A stretch of DNA of 64,000 bases, from assembly GCF_003416895.1 (NCBI RefSeq), contig NZ_QVIO01000002.1, positions 372,001-436,000 of the forward strand, written 5' to 3'. Shown here in pieces: positions 43,552-51,989 of this stretch; the stretch's first letter is position 1, and each line of letters opens with the position of its first letter. Source of the stretch: Duganella sp. BJB476. Its GTDB lineage: Bacteria > Pseudomonadota > Gammaproteobacteria > Burkholderiales > Burkholderiaceae_D. The position numbers and the translations under genes are program-made. The notes beneath the pieces were generated by a model. That model searched no databases. It was not told the origin of the DNA and saw nothing but the letters and a program-made list of their open reading frames with translations.

Positions 43552-43577
43552 AAAACGCCCTGCATGCAGGGCGTTTT
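43552..43577. terminator. Terminator palindrome, copy 1
   Basis: Perfect 26-base palindrome centred on TGCATGCA with A4 and T5 flanks, suited to end transcription both ways. It serves fabI and the convergent PEP-CTERM gene. An identical copy lies at 44396-44421. Confidence 0.85.
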
Positions 43578-43593
43578 TATTGGTGGTACCGGA

Positions 43594-44250
43594 TTAGCTG
43601 CGGCGACGGCGCAGCCAGGCCGCCATGCCCAGCAGGCCGGCGCCCAGCATCAGCGCCGACGATGGCTCCGGTACCGCAGCCGTTACGCTGACGTTGTCCA
43701 GGCCGACATACCACACCGCCTGGCCGCCGGCGAACGAGACGTCGGTGGTCGCGCCGCTGGCCACGAAGGACATCGTCACATGGTCCCACGAGCTGGGCAG
43801 GTTGGAGGTCGAGGTCCAGACTTGCTGGCCCACCACATTGCCAGCCGTGACAAACAGGCTGTCGTTGCTGCCGAAGTTATAGTTATTCGAATTGCCGATG
43901 TCGAAGCTCAGCGTGTAAGACGCGCCCGCCGTGGTGGCGATGGTCTGCTTGACGCCGCCGCCGGTGGCGCTCTGGTCGTGCCAGCCGGTCAGGTCGAGGA
44001 AGTTATTGCCCTGCGACGCGTTGATCGAATACGGATTGCCCAGGCCGATCCAGGCGATATCGTTGCCGCCGATGACGGTCCAGCCAGCCAGCGTGCTGCC
44101 ATCCCCGCTCAACAGCTGCTGCGCCCCGGGATCGCTGTGATTGACGACGATGGCGCCGGCTTCAAAGCTGCCGTTGGTGATTAGTTCGGCCGCACCCGCG
44201 TGCGCGGCCAGTGCCAGCGCAGCGGCCAGCAAGGTCGATTTCAGTTTCAT
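43594..44250 (-). CDS. PEP-CTERM sorting domain protein
   Basis: 218-residue exported protein destined for the exosortase/PEP-CTERM pathway. It has an N-terminal signal peptide (MKLKSTLLAAALALAAHAGA), a beta-rich central region starting ELITNGSFEAG, a DUF642/carbohydrate-binding-like opening, and the C-terminal sorting tail VPEPSSALMLGAGLLGMAAW followed by basic residues. GGGGAAG precedes ATG 44250. The exosortase itself is not in the window. PEP-CTERM proteins are often tied to exopolysaccharide or biofilm; the specific role is unknown. Confidence 0.92.
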   Translation of the reverse strand: MKLKSTLLAAALALAAHAGAAELITNGSFEAGAIVVNHSDPGAQQLLSGDGSTLAGWTVIGGNDIAWIGLGNPYSINASQGNNFLDLTGWHDQSATGGGVKQTIATTAGASYTLSFDIGNSNNYNFGSNDSLFVTAGNVVGQQVWTSTSNLPSSWDHVTMSFVASGATTDVSFAGGQAVWYVGLDNVSVTAAVPEPSSALMLGAGLLGMAAWLRRRRS

Positions 44251-44395
44251 GGTCTTCCCCAAAGTGATAGGCGTGGCGACATCAGATCAGCTAGTATAGA
44301 TTGTAATTTTCACATCATCAAGCACGAGAGGCGAGCTGTGCAGACGCACGCACACTGTCAGATTGCAAGCTGGTGGAACGCAGTCTCGTCCGAGC

Positions 44396-44421
44396 AAAAC
44401 GCCCTGCATGCAGGGCGTTTT
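44396..44421. terminator. Terminator palindrome, copy 2
   Basis: Identical to 43552-43577, with 30 bases of identity including the flanking AGC and T. It lies 3 bases from the stop of the lipoprotein gene and should end that transcript, just upstream of the PEP-CTERM gene. Confidence 0.85.
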
Positions 44422-44424
44422 TCA

Positions 44425-45615
44425 TCAGAGCTCGATCTTCAGGAGCTGCACCGGCGCCGCCCAGCCGGTGCCGGCGTACAGCCGGCCGTCACTGCCGAAG
44501 ACCAGCGTCATGGTGTACGGCAGTCCACCCATCAGTTGCCGCACTATGACGGTGCCGTCCGGCTTCACCTGGCGCAGATCGCTGTCGCCGGCGACGTAGG
44601 CGTTGCCTGCCGCATCCACCGCGATCGAACCGTCAGACGGGATGATGCGCTTGGGGATGTGGGCGACGGTTTTCACCGTGCCATCCGGCAGCACGCGGCG
44701 CACCGCGTCGCTATCGTTGACCAGCAAGGCGCCCGATGCGTCGAACGCCAGCGCGGACGGGCCGTGGAAGGCGGCCTGCGCGCCGACGCCGTCATTGCCG
44801 TCGCCCGGCCCGCCGCCAGCCAGCACGCTGCGCACACCGGCCGCGCTGAACTTCAGGATGCGCTTGCCGAGGTAATCGGACAGATACACATTGCCGGCGC
44901 CGTCGACCGCCAGCTGTACGCTGGCCTGCGGCGCCACGCCGCCATTCCAGCCGGTGAACCATGGCTTGACCACGCCGTCGGGAGTGCGACGATAAATCGT
45001 GTCATCGCCGGCGCCGGTGCCGTAGAAATTGCCCGCGGCGTCCAGGGCCAAGCCACCGAAGGCGGCGGACGGCGTGCTGCTCAGCGTCGTCACCGCGCCG
45101 TACGGAGTGATCTGCCGGATACCATTACGGTCCGATGCAAAGAGATTGCCGGCCTTGTCGGCAACCAGCTGATAGATGCCGCCGAACCGCGCCTGGCTGC
45201 CGCTACCGTCCAGCGGCGTCTCGCCGCCACCGATCCGGCCACCGCCGGCGATAGCCTCGGACACCGCCAGCGCCACCTGCGACGCGGCCCGGGCCACCAC
45301 CTGGTTGGTGGCCGCGCCGGTGGCCGTCGCCGGCACCGTCACTTTCGTCCCTGCCACCACGTTGACCGTGTTGGACTGCCCGTTGACGGTGATGGTCGAA
45401 CCATCCGGCCCGCTGATGACAGCGCCCGCCTGCACCAACACCGTTTCGTTGGCCACCATCAGATGGGTGGTGCCGGCCGCGACGGTAGCGAAAGCGCCCG
45501 GCGTCGACGTCGTTGTCGCCGCCGTCTGCGACGCGCCGCCATTCGCCGCACCGCCACTCCCGCCGCCACAAGCCGACAGGCCCGCCATCACCACCAACAA
45601 CAAAGCTGCACGCAT
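44425..45615 (-). CDS. NHL-repeat lipoprotein
   Basis: 396-residue putative lipoprotein. The signal peptide ends in lipobox LSAC (MRAALLLVVMAGLSACGGG), then a Gly/Ala/Thr-rich spacer. From about residue 135 there are repeats of the NHL/SMP-30 beta-propeller kind: YQLVADKAGNLFASDRNGIRQITP, LALDAAGNFYGTGAGDDTIYR, LAVDGAGNVYLSDYLGKRILKF, LAFDASGALLVNDSDAVRRV, IAVDAAGNAYVAGDSDLRQV, suggesting five or six blades. No catalytic site is evident; binding role likely. No ribosome-binding site precedes the ATG and the leader is AT-rich. Confidence 0.85.
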   Translation of the reverse strand: MRAALLLVVMAGLSACGGGSGGAANGGASQTAATTTSTPGAFATVAAGTTHLMVANETVLVQAGAVISGPDGSTITVNGQSNTVNVVAGTKVTVPATATGAATNQVVARAASQVALAVSEAIAGGGRIGGGETPLDGSGSQARFGGIYQLVADKAGNLFASDRNGIRQITPYGAVTTLSSTPSAAFGGLALDAAGNFYGTGAGDDTIYRRTPDGVVKPWFTGWNGGVAPQASVQLAVDGAGNVYLSDYLGKRILKFSAAGVRSVLAGGGPGDGNDGVGAQAAFHGPSALAFDASGALLVNDSDAVRRVLPDGTVKTVAHIPKRIIPSDGSIAVDAAGNAYVAGDSDLRQVKPDGTVIVRQLMGGLPYTMTLVFGSDGRLYAGTGWAAPVQLLKIEL

Positions 45616-45767
45616 ATTAATTAATTTTATTAAATGGATAACACGCAGCAATATATCGCAGGACTTACTCTCCCGATATCAATAAAGTCGTGGCCTCCCT
45701 CTAAAACGCGCACATGAATGCCACTCACGAAAGTAACTGCGGCACTGCACAATAGACCGGGATTGAC

Positions 45768-45796
45768 CTATACAGACCAGACTAACTGCTGTATAG
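45768..45796. promoter_or_regulatory. Inverted repeat in rhlE upstream region
   Basis: Perfect 8-base inverted repeat CTATACAG-N13-CTGTATAG, overlapping the only plausible -10 element (TATAGT at 45792) of the 450-base gap before rhlE. Form and place suit an operator. The remaining roughly 270 bases to the start codon would be an untranslated leader with U-rich stretches near 45980-46050. Confidence 0.45.
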
Positions 45797-46066
45797 TGTC
45801 GCCTGTGCGCTGCAATGAGCGCGCTGCAACAAAAGCAGCGCCGATTGATCAGCCAGGTATTACTAGCAGCTTCGCAAGCCTTAGCGCATCACCCTGATGT
45901 CGCTATTAAAGCCCTCCCGCCTTTGGTGTCGCACCTGACACCGTCCCGGCGCAAAGCTTTTGTGCCGAAATTTCTTTCGATTTTGATTGAGTCATTTCGT
46001 TTTGGTAGGCGTAGCTATTTCGCGTTCGGCTTTTGCACGAACGCCGGTTTTTTACGAAAGAACAGC

Positions 46067-47473
46067 ATGACATTTGAAGCACTTGGTCTCAACACGTCCC
46101 TCATTAAAGCCCTGACCGACGCCGGCTACACCGCGCCGACTCCAGTACAGCAGCAGGCTATCCCTGCCGCTATCGCAGGCAAGGACTTGTTGGTTTCCTC
46201 GCAAACCGGTTCCGGCAAGACTGCAGCGTTCATGCTGCCGTCGCTGCACCGTTTGTCCGAGATCGACCCGGCAGCTGCCGGCAAGACTCCGAATCAAGAA
46301 ATGCAAGCCGCCCGCGCCCGTGGCGAGCGCCCACGTTTTAAAGCTGCACAGCCAAAAATGCTGGTGTTGACCCCAACCCGCGAACTGGCCCTGCAAGTGA
46401 CCACCAATACCGACAAGTACAGCGTCAACCTGCGCCGCATCAAGGCCGTGTCGATCCTGGGCGGTATGCCTTATCCAAAACAGATGCAACTGCTGGCCAA
46501 GAATCCTGAGATTCTGGTGGCAACCCCAGGCCGTCTGATCGACCACATGGAATCGGGCAAGATCGATTTCTCGCAACTGGAAATCCTGGTGCTGGACGAA
46601 GCCGACCGCATGCTGGACATGGGCTTCATCGACGACATCGAAAAAATCGTCGACGCTACCCCATCGACCCGCCAGACCATGCTGTTCTCGGCCACGCTGG
46701 ACGGCGTCGTCGGCAACATGGCGCGCCGCATCACCAAGGATCCGCAGATCATCCAGATCGTCAGCGCCGCCAACAAGCACGAGAACATCACCCAGCGCGT
46801 TCACTTCGTCGACGACCTGTCGCACAAGAATCGCCTGCTGGACCACCTGCTGCGCGACGACTCGCTGGACCAGGCCGTGGTCTTCACCGCCACCAAGCGT
46901 GACGCCGACACCATCGCCGACCGTCTGAACATCGCAGGTTTCTCGGCCGCCGCACTGCATGGCGACATGCACCAGGGCGCCCGTAACCGCACGCTGGACA
47001 GCCTGCGCCGCGGCCAGGTCAAGATCCTGATCGCCACCGACGTTGCCGCTCGCGGTATCGACGTGCCGACCATCACCCACGTGTTCAACTACGACCTGCC
47101 GAAGTTCCCGGAAGACTACGTCCACCGCATCGGCCGTACCGGCCGTGCCGGCCGCAATGGCCTGGCGATCTCGCTGGTGAACCACGCTGAAGGCATGAAC
47201 GTCAAGCGCATCGAACGCTTCACCAAGCAGCTGATTCCGGTCAACGTCATCGAAGGCTACGAGCCTAAGAAGACCGCGTCGGCATCCCGTTCGGCTCCGC
47301 GTCCAGGCGGCTGGAAACCAGGCGACAACCGTGGCGGCGCCAAGCCATCCGGCCAGCGCACCTTCAGCAAGCCAGGCGCACCGCGCAAAGAAGGCAGCAC
47401 CACCGGCGGCGGCTACAAGGGCAGCAACCCGCGCAGCACCGACGGCGCACGCCGCAGCTACGGCGACCGTTAA
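46067..47473 (+). CDS. rhlE: DEAD-box ATP-dependent RNA helicase RhlE-like
   Basis: RNA helicase of 468 residues for RNA degradation and ribosome assembly. All DEAD-box motifs are seen: Q motif PTPVQQQAIP, motif I SQTGSGKTAAF, Ia PTRELALQ, II VLDEADRMLDMGF, III FSATLDG, IV VVFTATKRDAD, V ATDVAARGIDVP and VI HRIGRTGRAGR. A basic Gly/Ser/Pro/Lys-rich tail of about 75 residues (from KKTASASRSAPRPGGWKPGDN) likely binds RNA. An insert of about 30 residues lies between motifs I and Ia. The long leader is typical of cold-induced RNA helicases. Confidence 0.94.
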   Translation: MTFEALGLNTSLIKALTDAGYTAPTPVQQQAIPAAIAGKDLLVSSQTGSGKTAAFMLPSLHRLSEIDPAAAGKTPNQEMQAARARGERPRFKAAQPKMLVLTPTRELALQVTTNTDKYSVNLRRIKAVSILGGMPYPKQMQLLAKNPEILVATPGRLIDHMESGKIDFSQLEILVLDEADRMLDMGFIDDIEKIVDATPSTRQTMLFSATLDGVVGNMARRITKDPQIIQIVSAANKHENITQRVHFVDDLSHKNRLLDHLLRDDSLDQAVVFTATKRDADTIADRLNIAGFSAAALHGDMHQGARNRTLDSLRRGQVKILIATDVAARGIDVPTITHVFNYDLPKFPEDYVHRIGRTGRAGRNGLAISLVNHAEGMNVKRIERFTKQLIPVNVIEGYEPKKTASASRSAPRPGGWKPGDNRGGAKPSGQRTFSKPGAPRKEGSTTGGGYKGSNPRSTDGARRSYGDR

Positions 47474-47491
47474 TCGCTAGTCCGCTGAATT

Positions 47492-47540
47492 AAAAAGCCC
47501 CCGTTGGCCTGATCGCGATCAGTGCCGACGGGGGCTTTTT
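47492..47540. terminator. Strong bidirectional terminator
   Basis: Arms 47492-47508 and 47524-47540 pair with one mismatch, with A5 and T5 flanks, between the convergent rhlE and NmrA-like genes. The loop contains a smaller palindrome GATCGCGATC. Confidence 0.9.
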
Positions 47541-47549
47541 GCATTGACT

Positions 47550-48449
47550 CTATCGCTGACGCTGCACCAGTTCGACGATGACTTGTTCTAGCGTCGTCGT
47601 TCCCGCCCATTCAATCGCGGCGGCATCGTTCTTGATGTCGATATGCGGGCCATTGAGGCCACGGGTCATTTCGGTGAAGCCAGCCAGCGCGGCTCGCGAG
47701 AAATCGGCATCCGCCAGCGCATTGGCCCACTCGGTTTCCGGCAGGGCTGCCACCTCGACAGGCTTGCGGAGCGCGGCTGAAATAATGGCGGCGACGTCAT
47801 TCGGAGCGTAGTCCCGGGGCCCCGAGAGCGTGACGACGCCGCTCCCCTTCCTTGCCTCCTGCAGCAAAGCAGCGGCAGCGGCGCCGACATCGACAGTCGC
47901 CACCATCGGAATAGGACGCTGCGGCGGCGCCAGAAACGTCGGCAGCGTGCCGCTGCGCACCGCAAACCCGACCAGCGGCATCCAGTTCTCCATGAAATAC
48001 GCCGCGCGCAGGAAGGTGGTGGGCACACCGGTTGCGCCCAAACGCTGCTCGAACATGCGGTTCATCCCTATCCATCCCGTTCCGCTTTCACGGTCGGCGC
48101 CCACCGAGGACAGCGCCACCAGCCTGGGCACGCCCGCCGCAAGCGCAGCGCGCGCCGTGATATCGGCAATCACCCCTGCACGCTCGAACAAGTCTTCACG
48201 GTGGTAGTGCTGCGGACTGACGACGTAGGCGCCCTGGACCTGACTGAGCGCCTTGACCATAGAGGCGAGGTCGGTCAGGTCGGCCACGGCGACTTCTGCG
48301 CCGCGTTCGGCCCACGGCCGGCCTTGGGCCGGGTCGCGCACCACCACGCGCACAGGTTGGCCTGCGCGCAACAGCGCATCGGCGGCGGCCGCGCCGGTAC
48401 GGCCGGTCACGCCGAACACGACGTAAGGAAGGGGGAAGGAAGTAGTCAT
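47550..48449 (-). CDS. NmrA-like NAD(P)-binding protein
   Basis: Atypical SDR of 299 residues. The cofactor loop is VFGVTGRTGAAAADALLRAG with VVVRDP after strand 2, which suggests NADP. VVSPQHYH, ALSSVGADRESGTGW, TFLRAAYFMENWMPLV and VDVGAAAAALL follow the NmrA/quinone oxidoreductase 2 pattern. Members act as redox-sensing regulators or quinone reductases. It diverges from a LysR regulator (80-base gap), the usual arrangement for a LysR target gene. Confidence 0.88.
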   Translation of the reverse strand: MTTSFPLPYVVFGVTGRTGAAAADALLRAGQPVRVVVRDPAQGRPWAERGAEVAVADLTDLASMVKALSQVQGAYVVSPQHYHREDLFERAGVIADITARAALAAGVPRLVALSSVGADRESGTGWIGMNRMFEQRLGATGVPTTFLRAAYFMENWMPLVGFAVRSGTLPTFLAPPQRPIPMVATVDVGAAAAALLQEARKGSGVVTLSGPRDYAPNDVAAIISAALRKPVEVAALPETEWANALADADFSRAALAGFTEMTRGLNGPHIDIKNDAAAIEWAGTTTLEQVIVELVQRQR

Positions 48450-48529
48450 ACGGAAATCTCCTATTCAGATGAAACCGAATGGTGCATGATGGCTCGACAT
48501 TCACCAATGACATAAAAGTGATAGCCAAC

Positions 48530-49450
48530 ATGCACCAAGTGGATTTATCTACAGTCGACCTCAACCTGTTAAAACTGTTCGAAGCGCTGGTTCGGGAGCG
48601 CAGCGTCACCCAGGCGGGCCTGCGCCTGGGCCTGAGCCAGCCGGCGGCCAGCCGCGCGCTGGCGCGCCTGCGCACGATGCTGGGTGACCGCCTGGTGGTG
48701 CGCGGCAAGCTCGGCCTGGAACTGACACCGCGCGGTGAGGCGCTGGCAGCTCCGGTGGCCAAACTGCTGGACGATGCCCGTGGCCTCATCTCGCCGGCCG
48801 TCTTCGATCCCGCCTCGGCGACGGGCCGCATCACGATCGCCGCTCACGACCACCTGAGCCTGATGGTCCTTGCTGGTTTGATGGCCCGCCTCGAGCGCCA
48901 TGCGCCGGCGCTCAGCCTCCATATCGCGCAACCTGTCGGGGACAACGTGCGGCTGATCGAACAGGGCGGCGCGGAGCTGGCGCTGGGAATTTTCAAGACG
49001 CTGCCCGGCAGCTTCCATCGGCGCGGCCTGTACGCCGACAGCCTGGTGTGCGTGGCGAGGTCCGGTCACCCCGGCCTGGCGGACGGCCTCAGCCTGGAGC
49101 GTTATGTGAGCTTGCGTCACATAGCCGTGACCATTTCCGGCGTGGGAGAAAGCGCGGTCGACGTGGCGCTGTCGGCACAGGGGCTCACGCGCCACGTCGC
49201 GCTGCGGGTCCCCCACTTTCTTGCTGGTGCGATGCTGGTGGCGGACAGCGACATGATACTCACGCTGCCTGGCCGTCTGGCGCACCAGCTGGCGAAAACG
49301 CTCCCGCTAGCGCTGTTGGATCTGCCGCTACAGGTCGCGCCCCTGTCGCCAGCCATGATCTGGCACGAACGCTTCCACCGCGACCCTGCCCATGTCTGGG
49401 TCAGGCAACAGTTGGTCGATGTCGTCGCGTCGTTCAACACGGTCGCATAA
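48530..49450 (+). CDS. LysR family transcriptional regulator
   Basis: 306 residues from ATG 48530. N-terminal winged HTH: VDLNLLKLFEALVRERSVTQAGLRLGLSQPAASRALARLRTMLGDRLVVR; C-terminal periplasmic-binding-protein-like effector domain. The HTH resembles the NodD/SyrM-like LysR branch. Most likely controls the divergent NmrA-like gene, by family precedent. An effector cannot be predicted. It converges with the MerR gene 11 bases away. Confidence 0.9.
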   Translation: MHQVDLSTVDLNLLKLFEALVRERSVTQAGLRLGLSQPAASRALARLRTMLGDRLVVRGKLGLELTPRGEALAAPVAKLLDDARGLISPAVFDPASATGRITIAAHDHLSLMVLAGLMARLERHAPALSLHIAQPVGDNVRLIEQGGAELALGIFKTLPGSFHRRGLYADSLVCVARSGHPGLADGLSLERYVSLRHIAVTISGVGESAVDVALSAQGLTRHVALRVPHFLAGAMLVADSDMILTLPGRLAHQLAKTLPLALLDLPLQVAPLSPAMIWHERFHRDPAHVWVRQQLVDVVASFNTVA

Positions 49451-49461
49451 ATGCACGCGCA

Positions 49462-49854
49462 CTACTTCCTGGCCGCGATCCGCAAGATCCGGCGGAAGGT
49501 GGGGCATTCCATGTGGCTGGTGGCCTTGCACACGGCAGCATGCCGCAGGCCATCGCGCATGGTCGTGAGTTTCTTGATGGTGCGGTCCAGGTCGTCCGCT
49601 TTGGCGGTCAGCAGGTGGCGGTCGATGCTCAGGTCGCCGTCGGCGCCGAACATGCCCGCGATCTCGTCCAGCGTGAAGCCGGAGGCGCGCCCCAGCGCGA
49701 TCAGCGCCAGGCGCTCCACCACGTCCGCATCGAACAGCCGGCGCAAGCCGCGCCTGCCGATCGGGGCGATCAATCCCTTTTCCTCGTAAAATCGCAGCGT
49801 GGATGCCGGCATGCCCGATATCCGCGCCACTTCGGCTATGTCCAGACTCGCCAT
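49462..49854 (-). CDS. MerR family transcriptional regulator
   Basis: 130-residue one-component regulator. The MerR HTH is IAEVARISGMPASTLRFYEEKGLIAP, with RLFDADVVERLALIALGRASGFTLDEI next, then a dimerisation helix (LLTAKADDLDRTIKKLTTMRDGLRH). The C-terminal sensing segment HAAVCKATSHMECPTFRRIL has two cysteines and a histidine, as in metal- or thiol-responsive members. It diverges from a methyltransferase gene across 73 bases that contain a SoxR-box-like dyad, so it probably controls that gene and itself. Confidence 0.9.
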   Translation of the reverse strand: MASLDIAEVARISGMPASTLRFYEEKGLIAPIGRRGLRRLFDADVVERLALIALGRASGFTLDEIAGMFGADGDLSIDRHLLTAKADDLDRTIKKLTTMRDGLRHAAVCKATSHMECPTFRRILRIAARK

Positions 49855-49857
49855 CGC

Positions 49858-49888
49858 TTGACCTCAAGTTGACTTGAAGTGGCACAGT
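49858..49888. promoter_or_regulatory. MerR-type operator/promoter between MerR gene and methyltransferase gene
   Basis: The dyad ACCTCAAGTTGACTTGAAGT (49861-49880) differs by little from the SoxR/MerR-type CCTCAAGTTAACTTGAGG. It sits between TTGACC (49858-49863) and a weak CACAGT -10 (49883-49888), a 19-base spacer, the lengthened spacing that MerR proteins correct by untwisting DNA. Transcription would run toward the methyltransferase. Confidence 0.65.
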
Positions 49889-49927
49889 AGCACTTTCACT
49901 TTTTGAACACAAGCGAGAGGACACTTC

Positions 49928-50737
49928 ATGGATGCATCACTATGGAACGGCGTGGCTGGTAACACCTGGGTCGCCGCGCAAGACATGCTCGACCGGATGT
50001 ACCAGCCCATCGAGGACTTGATCGTCCAGGCCATCCCCGCCGAAGCCCGCCGGGTGCTGGACGTCGGCTGCGGCACCGGCGGCATCGTCCACGCCATCGC
50101 ACGCCGGCTCGGCCCGGACGGCCACTGCACCGGCATCGACGTCTCCGCGCCGATGCTGGCTGCCGCAGCAGCCAGGGGCCGGCAGTCCAACATCAGCTAC
50201 ATCCTCGACGACGCGCAACAGCACGCCTTCGAAACCGCCACCTTCGACGCCATCGTCTCCCGCTTCGGCCTGATGTTCTTCGACGATCCCGTGGCCGCGT
50301 TCGGCAAGCTGCGGCAGGCGGCGCGCGAAGGCGCAAGCTTGCACGCAATCGTCTGGCGCAGTCCCGAGGAAAATCCCTTCATGACCGCCGCCGAGCGCAG
50401 CGCGGCCGGCCTGCTGCCCGGCCTGCCGGTCCGCCGTCCCGACGAGCCCGGCCAGTTCGGCCTGGCCAACCGGCAGCGCCTGCACGCCATCCTTGAACAA
50501 AGCGGCTGGCGCGCCATCGACATCGAGCCGCTGGATGTGGTGTGCAGCTTCCCCGAAAACCGTTTATACCAATACCTGACCCAGCTCGGCCCGGTAGGCC
50601 GCGCCCTGCAAACGGCGGACGAGCACACCCGCCAGCAAGTGGCGCAAGCCGTGCGCGCCGGCTTCGAGCCTTACGTGCATGGCGACGAAGTCCGTTTCAC
50701 TGCGGCGCTGTGGAGCGTCAACGCCAGCGCGGGCTGA
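49928..50737 (+). CDS. Class I SAM-dependent methyltransferase
   Basis: 269 residues. SAM-binding motif I is VLDVGCGTGGIVHAIARR, acidic loop GIDVSAPML after strand 2, motif II TFDAIVSRFGLMFFDDPVAAF, and HAIVWRSPEENPFM as motif III. The order resembles the UbiE/COQ5-like small-molecule methyltransferases. It is the probable target of the divergent MerR regulator, which suggests a response to a toxic or redox-active compound; the acceptor is unknown. Confidence 0.88.
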   Translation: MDASLWNGVAGNTWVAAQDMLDRMYQPIEDLIVQAIPAEARRVLDVGCGTGGIVHAIARRLGPDGHCTGIDVSAPMLAAAAARGRQSNISYILDDAQQHAFETATFDAIVSRFGLMFFDDPVAAFGKLRQAAREGASLHAIVWRSPEENPFMTAAERSAAGLLPGLPVRRPDEPGQFGLANRQRLHAILEQSGWRAIDIEPLDVVCSFPENRLYQYLTQLGPVGRALQTADEHTRQQVAQAVRAGFEPYVHGDEVRFTAALWSVNASAG

Positions 50738-50744
50738 GCACCAC

Positions 50745-51821
50745 CTACGGCGGCACGCCGTGAGCGCGGACCATCATTTCGGACCGCACGACATGCGGCG
50801 TTTTTCCTGTCCATCCCTGGAATGCCCTGGCAAAGGAATTGGCGTCCTCAAATCCCAGCAAGAAGGAAATCTCCGCGCTCGACATCGCCGTGTTGCGCAG
50901 GTAGTGATGTGCCAGCGAATCGCGCAAGGTGTCCAGCGTCTGCTGGAACGTCGTACCCTCGTCTCGCAGCCTACGTTGCAGCGTCCGGCTGCTGACCGCG
51001 AGTTTTCGGCACACCGCCTGCATGGAAACCTCGCCCGCCGGCAGGGCCTCAAGCAGCGTGCCGCGCACCCGCTCGACCATGCCGGCCGTCCGCTCCAGAT
51101 CGGCAAGCCGCTGACGCAACGACGGCTCGAAGAACAGCCACATCTTGTGGTTCTCGGTCAGGAAAGGACGCTCCATATCCTCGGCGGCAAACACCAGCGT
51201 CGCCAACGGCGCGTCGGTCACGGCAACGCCAAAGTAAGGCTGGTAGCGCGCCCCATCCGTGTCGACGCCCGGCATGGCCGGCCAGCCTACCCGCAACGGC
51301 CGCACATGGCTGCGTGTCGCCAAACGCGCCAGCTGCACAAAGAACACCAGCTTGAACGCCAGGAACACACTGGGCGCCGGCATGGCGCGGTCCAGGAAAT
51401 CGATGGACACGGTGGCATGCAGCTCCGTGCGCTCGATCCGGATTGCCATCGGCGCGATCAACTTCACATACTTGGCCAGCCGCCCAAGCGCGCTGCCCAG
51501 GTTGGCGCTGCACAGCGCGGCGAACAACTCCGGGTCGAACCAGTCGGAAGACATCACCTGGGCGATGCGCAGGGGCGCCGGCAAGTCCGGATCCAACGAC
51601 ACAGCCTCCGCCTCGATAGCCGTCCACAGCTTGAAGAAATCTACCGAATCCAGCCGAACATTCTGGCGTGCGAACAAGTCCCCCGGCAACTGCGCGCGGC
51701 TCAACACCGGCGAGGTCGCCAGGCCCGCATCCTGCATCAGCAAGCGCCAGCCTGGCCATACCGCATAGTCCAACATCCCGCCGCGCCGGCCCGGCGGAGC
51801 AGCATTGTTTTTGATATCCAT
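50745..51821 (-). CDS. AraC family transcriptional regulator (Arabinose_bd N-terminal type)
   Basis: 358 residues. The N-terminal 190 residues form the AraC-binding-like domain of the OruR/ArgR-like branch (SSDWFDPELFAALCSANLGSALGRLAKYVKLIAP). The C-terminal double HTH is VSMQAVCRKLAVSSRTLQRRLRDEGTTFQQTLDTLRDSLAHHYL and SSAEISFLLGFEDANSFARAFQGWTGKTPHVVR. It diverges from the SDR-YciI unit across 168 bases and is likely its regulator. Inducer unknown. Confidence 0.9.
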   Translation of the reverse strand: MDIKNNAAPPGRRGGMLDYAVWPGWRLLMQDAGLATSPVLSRAQLPGDLFARQNVRLDSVDFFKLWTAIEAEAVSLDPDLPAPLRIAQVMSSDWFDPELFAALCSANLGSALGRLAKYVKLIAPMAIRIERTELHATVSIDFLDRAMPAPSVFLAFKLVFFVQLARLATRSHVRPLRVGWPAMPGVDTDGARYQPYFGVAVTDAPLATLVFAAEDMERPFLTENHKMWLFFEPSLRQRLADLERTAGMVERVRGTLLEALPAGEVSMQAVCRKLAVSSRTLQRRLRDEGTTFQQTLDTLRDSLAHHYLRNTAMSSAEISFLLGFEDANSFARAFQGWTGKTPHVVRSEMMVRAHGVPP

Positions 51822-51989
51822 CGCCCCAGTCTATTACGCCGATCGCGCCACAGCAATAGCGGATCGCGCCAACCCGCGCGCCCCTCATCTTGGCGCGGTT
51901 CGCAGTCAGGTTGGCGCCTTCCGCGAGTGACTATCCAACGCCACGCAGGCACAGTACAACCCATGCCACTTTTTGGGAAAGCCATCGAA

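Noticed and set aside
45763..45797. TTGACC and TATAGT as rhlE promoter
   Set aside because: The spacer is 23 bases, too long for sigma-70; only the inverted repeat is reported.
50679..51989. Upstream extension of the SDR frame across the AraC gene
   Set aside because: The SDR domain starts at 51990; the extension is opposite a complete AraC protein and has no homology features.
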